Positions 59,700-64,000 of a stretch of 64,000 nt of DNA are shown here, one piece after another. The stretch comes from Atopsyche davidsoni. Taxonomy: Eukaryota > Arthropoda > Insecta > Trichoptera > Hydrobiosidae. Position 1 is the stretch's first letter, and each line of letters opens with the position of its first letter. Location of the stretch: contig JAILWY010000014.1 in NCBI GenBank assembly GCA_022113835.1, positions 15,621,501-15,685,500 of the forward strand, given 5' to 3'. The notes beneath the pieces were generated by a model. That model was not told the origin of the DNA, did no database searches, and worked only from the letters and a program-made list of their open reading frames with translations. Made by a program: the position numbers and the translations under genes.

Positions 59700-59908
59700 T
59701 AACAACAAATATTTAAAAAAAAATACTTTTGCGATTTTCCCACATGTTTAATTTTATCGGTGACCGGTTTCGCCAACCTTTCATCTTGTCACTATCAAAG
59801 TCAGTTTGAATTTGAAAGTTGTGAATTTGGCAATTGGCATTTGGAATTCAATTTTATTTAAAATATTAAAATAGAATTCCACTAAGTACTCTCTGTCAAA
59901 ACTTAAAT
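59700..59908. repeat. P1 repeat copy (partly degenerate)
   Basis: Contains GTGACCGGTTTCGCCAACCT and the inverted outer arm CTAAGTACTCTCTGTCAAAA. On the minus strand the GAA-ACCGGU-C segment is intact, but the box has changed to UUGAUAG and the 5' strand of stem II to GACAAG. An AT microsatellite (59659-59698) abuts the left edge. Confidence 0.7.
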
Positions 59909-60608
59909 TCGTAGAAATAATATTTAATCCTAAACAATTATCTTATAACGCTTTATTTTATTTACCTTATATCACAGGTGAAAACAAAACTAATCAACTG
60001 ACGTTTTATTTGTATAATCATATGTCAGTTGTTCAGACAACATACACAGAAGATTTTAAAGTGGGCTCTTTGCTATTGTAAATGTTTTCCCATTAGAAAA
60101 AGTCGAAACGTCCAACGAGGCCTTTATGATGCAGACGAGCGGATTTATGGTTTCATAGCATGAACTGTAAAGTTGCATAAATCTCATTCAACCCAAAAGC
60201 GCGTAGAACTCATAAAATAAATCTACGGTATTTTGAGTGAATAATATATCATACTCTCTAAAATATGGATGTAGAAATTTTACATTACCGTTTATATCTT
60301 CGGTGGAGACATTTTAAGATGAAGGATGCACGAGAAAATGCAGTACAATCACGACGTACGATAAAATCTGGCCGGGGGAGCAGTCTGCACATCCCGAGAG
60401 GAAAACATTAGCGACTAAATCTTATTACGTCCGGAAAATTACACAGGCAACGGTTCTTAAATATCACTTAAGGGATTTTTCAGTAATTAAATTATTAGAA
60501 CGGTAAAAAGGTAGGCTTGATGTAAAAAATATTATTTGACATTTGGAACGGAAAATATTGCATGTTGCTTAGTGTTCTTGCTGAGTTCGTGGCGGCCGAG
60601 GAGCATTG

Positions 60609-60640
60609 GGATTGTTAGCATGCCGCAATGCTAACAATCC
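60609..60640. repeat. Perfect 13-bp inverted repeat with 6-nt loop
   Basis: GGATTGTTAGCAT, loop GCCGCA, ATGCTAACAATCC. It is not followed by a T run and there is no gene nearby, so a terminator role is unlikely. It could be a transposon scar or a small-RNA hairpin. Confidence 0.85.
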
Positions 60641-60762
60641 GCTTCAGTAAAATGTTAATCGCAACAAGTCAAAGATGGACAATTCCCAAAAACCATTAGA
60701 AATTACTTATTGATAGTATATACATATAATATATATATATATATATTTATTTATTTATATTT

Positions 60763-61145
60763 AATCCTCCCCGCTCTGTTGCTTGTGCATGGCTGCCATT
60801 CTGTACCCAGAGCGTGTGTAAAAGTTCGGTAATGGAGTAGTAGACTTGGAATAATTGTAAAGAAATGCGCTCTGGAAGTACCTTGTCAATCTGGGGAGGC
60901 TCCTGACATTATTTCTGTAGCATGCTGCTGAAGGATTATCAGATTTAAACGCCAGAGCTTTGTAAGGAACAATAGGGTAACAACAATACGCAGACTTTTT
61001 CCTTTCAATATAAAACTGCGGTGTAGAAGGACCCGGGGACCTACTACACTATTTTTCCCTTAGAAAACTATGTACACTGGCTTAGAATGAGTATATGCTC
61101 AGTGAGATGGTCGCCAACCTCCTCTAAGAGGCACTCGACGAAGAA
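60763..61145 (+). mobile_element. Non-LTR retrotransposon 3' fragment (family R, long copy)
   Basis: Matches the 21845-22282 copy through TTGCTTGTGCATGGCTGCC, GAAGTACCTTGTC, AACGCCAGAGCTTTGTAAGG, AAAACTGCGGTGTAGAAGGA and the GAGATGGTCGCCAACCTCCT end. The EMVANLL C-terminus is readable. A TA-rich run (60720-60750) precedes it. Confidence 0.5.
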
Positions 61146-62439
61146 GATCAATTTAAAATATTGTTTTATGGTTATTGTGTAAGAGTGTTTATGACATAAA
61201 TTGCGAGCGTGCGGCTACGAATTTGTAAAATAAATATATGTCTAGTGTAAGGTTTATGTGATTTCCCTATTTCAATGCCGGTAATGGAATCGCTGACGCT
61301 GGACAGGTTCTGCAGGTTGCTCCCATGGCAAGCGGCCCTAATGACAAGCGACCTGCTGGCGCTCTGTGATCGGAGCCTTCGCCGCCCCTCGCGTTTCCGA
61401 GGTTGTAATTTCCGTCTCACTTAGTAAATCTCAAACGGATGTCACCGTCTCCCACTCTATTCAGTAGGCCCGATTGTGTATTCTCTATAGTATGTGATAT
61501 AAGTTATTCATTTATTCGAGAACACTCGGAAAATGTTCACTAATTTATGGAATGTTTTTTTGTCTATGCCCCACGAGCGAGAGACATTCCAGAGTCATAG
61601 AGAGGGTCACAACTGCGCAGCTTTGCCATTGTCAGAAGAGTCAAATCGGTAAAAAAAACTCGATAGCGGTCGGAAACAGCTTTACACAAAAAGTTATTTT
61701 AAAAATATTTAACAAATGAAGAAAAAAATCTCGAATAATGGATTTACGGTTCGCTTCAGTAACATGTTTCGAAGTATCTGCGATCTCCCGAGAGGCGTGG
61801 AAGACTCGCCGGGATCTCCGAGCTGACGGGCCTCGGCAAGACGACGAGCCTGGCGGGTTCCCCACCCGGCAGCGTAGATTATTGCACTATGCATTCTTAG
61901 CCTGATCTAGCCCTTTGATGTTACCCACATAAATAGAAATAACAAAATCGCATAACCTACACTTTGGCTGCTCGCCTTGGGTTATATGGAAGTCTTTGAA
62001 TATTTCAATAGTTGAACGCGTTCGAGTCGGACCGGAGAGCCTCGCAGACAAGAGAGGTGTGAAATCGATAAGACCGCGTGCCGCAGCTGCAGCGCTCGGT
62101 CAGCTCCTGCGATGTGATGATTCTGTGGCAAGCGTGCCTATACTAAAGAAAACACTTCGACCTATTTAATGACAAAATTTTTGGACTCTCTAGACTCTCG
62201 TGCGACTGAATTGTCGAACGCTAGCGGCTGGCCTCGCACTCTAACGCCCATTCTTCCAGGAAAACGATCCCCGCCTTCTCCCCGGTGCCGGGGTGACGGC
62301 GAATCATTTCGGATTGTCGATTTCGATGATCGGGGGATTCTTATTTTACTTTCCTGCAATTGAAATTTCATCAAAAATCGACGAGAGTCAACTGCGTACT
62401 TATATTTCCCAGAATTGACGCTGCGTCGCGTTCCCTCAT

Positions 62440-62498
62440 TTTGAGTTATATCCGAAATCTGTTGAAGAGGGGTCCGTTATATCGAGGTTTTACTTTAT
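62440..62498 (+). mobile_element. Possible pogo/Tigger-type DNA transposon end
   Basis: GTTATATCCGAAATC and TCCGTTATATCGAGGTTTTA resemble the terminal repeats of pogo-type elements (complement: TAAAACCTCGATATAACGGA). I see no left partner or transposase, so it can only be a fragment. Confidence 0.3.
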
Positions 62499-64000
62499 AA
62501 ATAAAAACACACAAAATGCAAATATAGTAACATTCACTAAAAAAAATCAATACTTTTAATGGGAGGGATAGGTCTGATGCTTTGCAAATAAGTCAGATAT
62601 AACTTTAAATCTCCTCGCCTAGTGATTTCCAATCTATTTCTTTTTTTGTAAGAGGAATGGCAACCACATTTAGTCTTTTCAACAGTCTTCAGAGCAGTTC
62701 TTTCGTTCAGACTTTAGAGAAGTCTTCCATTGCTAACATGAGAATGATCATCTGAAGGTGGATGCTGCATGTGAGTGTGACTTCTGCATGTGGAACTCCT
62801 GGCAATAAAATACTGGGGTTTCGTAGGATCACGGTTCGCGGATTACCTTCTCCGCGACGCTCTCCCTCGCTGCGGAACTTGTTGCGGGACTCCAGGGGCG
62901 AGGAGGGAGAGCACCCAACGCGAGGAACGCATCTCAACAGAAGTAAACCTATGTTATTCTCGGACTTTTTATTACAATTATATATTATATTGAATATAAA
63001 ATTTAAGTTAATCCAGCTATTTAGAATTTCGGATGACTATTTAGACCAGGGTAGCAACAACAATGCTTAAATCTCGTTTTTAGAAATAATATACAATAAG
63101 TAACTAAATGGCCGAAGAGGAAATATTATTTTTAATCTTGAGAGAATTTTCAAGCACGCGTGATCAAGGTCCCTATTCACGGATGCAAGCAAATAGAGAC
63201 TGAGTTCTGAAAAACGGACACGTTTACGGTATGAGCATGGCTCGTGTGGGCGTATCGGGGGGCGATCTGCGTGGGACTCCCGGACATCTCCCGCTGCCAG
63301 CTAGGACCTGAGGGACTGGAACCTCACTCGAAATCTCTAATCGGAGTCAGGTCTGCGAGGATATCGCAGGGTGAAAAAAGCGGAGAAGCTCGAGCCGCCG
63401 CGACGGGTTTTGCGGGCTGCTTAACGCAATCGCACCGCTCCTCCGCCCGCCCCTTGCGGCCCTGCACCCGCGGGGGTCGGAGCTACGGCTCCCCATAGAA
63501 GCCAGTCTTGGCACTCGCACTGCTCGCAGGAAGTCCACGAATTTAAAATTATCTTATTTTATCTAAAGTCATTAAGAAAGTATTCCAAACTTCGATGCTG
63601 GGTAATAATCAGCAAATATATTTTATAACGCAGGTGTTTTTAAATATTAGTGTATCGGACGTCATCTGACTTGTCTATGATTATGATCGTATCTATGGTG
63701 TAATAAATTGTGCTGATGCTCGCGAGTGGGCATAGAGCATCCGATACAAGATGTCGTGAGCGCGCCTAAATTATCCCGAGCCCGCCTTCCTGTATCAAAG
63801 ACTCTAGAAACTCGGAACAGGACTCGCACAAGTCAGCTGTCAACAGTTCCGGAAAGATAGTATTAATTTGTCCACGTATAAAAATAGTAATCTATATATA
63901 AGTCATAGATTTAGACATGTTTTTTTTCATGGTTGTGTACCTGCATCACTACATCTCTACGTCATGAAGTACGGGGAATATATCCCTATTATTTACAATT

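Larger units (their letters stand above)
48596..64000 (-). other. Upstream intron or 5' flank of the receptor, repeat-rich
   Basis: I could not identify a further receptor exon here. Contents: a truncated Penelope-like element (49759-50583), a hAT element (51104-52013), a 12-bp minisatellite (52330-52466), a 7-bp repeat (54046-54073), non-LTR 3' ends (55320-55475 and 60763-61145), a hAT deletion derivative (55623-56142), P1 copies (58046-58230 and 59700-59908), a P2 copy (58305-58480), a perfect hairpin (60609-60640) and a possible pogo-type end (62440-62498). I see nothing in 48750-49740, 52600-54000, 56200-58000, 58500-59640 or 62550-64000 beyond unrecognised open frames. Confidence 0.65.

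Noticed and set aside
60609..60640. Rho-independent-type terminator.
   Set aside because: This is eukaryotic sequence, there is no T-run after the stem and no upstream gene.

Overview
This window looks like a piece of an insect (or at least arthropod) nuclear genome. The evidence is an AT-rich background, interstitial arrays of the insect telomere unit TTAGG, GT-AG introns of many kilobases, and a dense load of eukaryotic transposons (hAT, Tc1, Penelope-like, non-LTR, tRNA-derived SINEs). There are no prokaryotic operons, CRISPR arrays or rRNA genes.

The only host gene I can support is a partial secretin-family (class B1) GPCR on the minus strand. It is closest to the calcitonin receptor / insect DH31-receptor group. 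Six GC-rich internal exons run right to left: 48595-48498, 38462-38352, 31889-31786, 31181-31090, 23261-23135 and 8825-8605. All have canonical GT/AG splice sites and their phases join without a frameshift. Together they encode about 248 residues: a six-cysteine hormone-binding ectodomain followed by TM1 to TM4. TM5 to TM7 and the C-tail must lie left of position 1. Any signal-peptide or UTR exons must lie right of 48600.

The rest is intron or flank filled with repeats. Non-autonomous hAT elements with 8-bp target-site duplications lie at 761-1222, 51104-52013 and 55623-56142, the last retaining a transposase C-terminus. A decayed Tc1-type DD34E element lies at 25446-26726. A 5'-truncated Penelope-like element with a GIY-YIG domain, bracketed by inverted terminal repeats, lies at 49759-50583. 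Five non-LTR 3' ends all point the same way. SINE-like tRNA-derived heads occur near 20000, 24750 and 32000. There is a 13-copy TTAGG array at 23511-23575, a 536-bp (TA)n array at 15414-15949, and several G-rich minisatellites, one of them about 75 nt from a splice acceptor.

The most interesting signal is shared by three dispersed repeat families (called here P1, P2 and P3). Each carries a hammerhead-ribozyme-like core: a UGANRA box, one extra U, stem II, then GAA followed by a self-complementary stem III (ACCGGU, ACUAGU or AGAGCUCU) and a cleavage-type H17 base. P3 belongs to the Penelope-like element with the GIY-YIG domain. This suggests that P1 and P2 are also Penelope-type terminal repeats with dimer-dependent type I hammerheads. 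Several copies are head-to-head foldbacks, and one junction sits exactly on the palindromic stem III.
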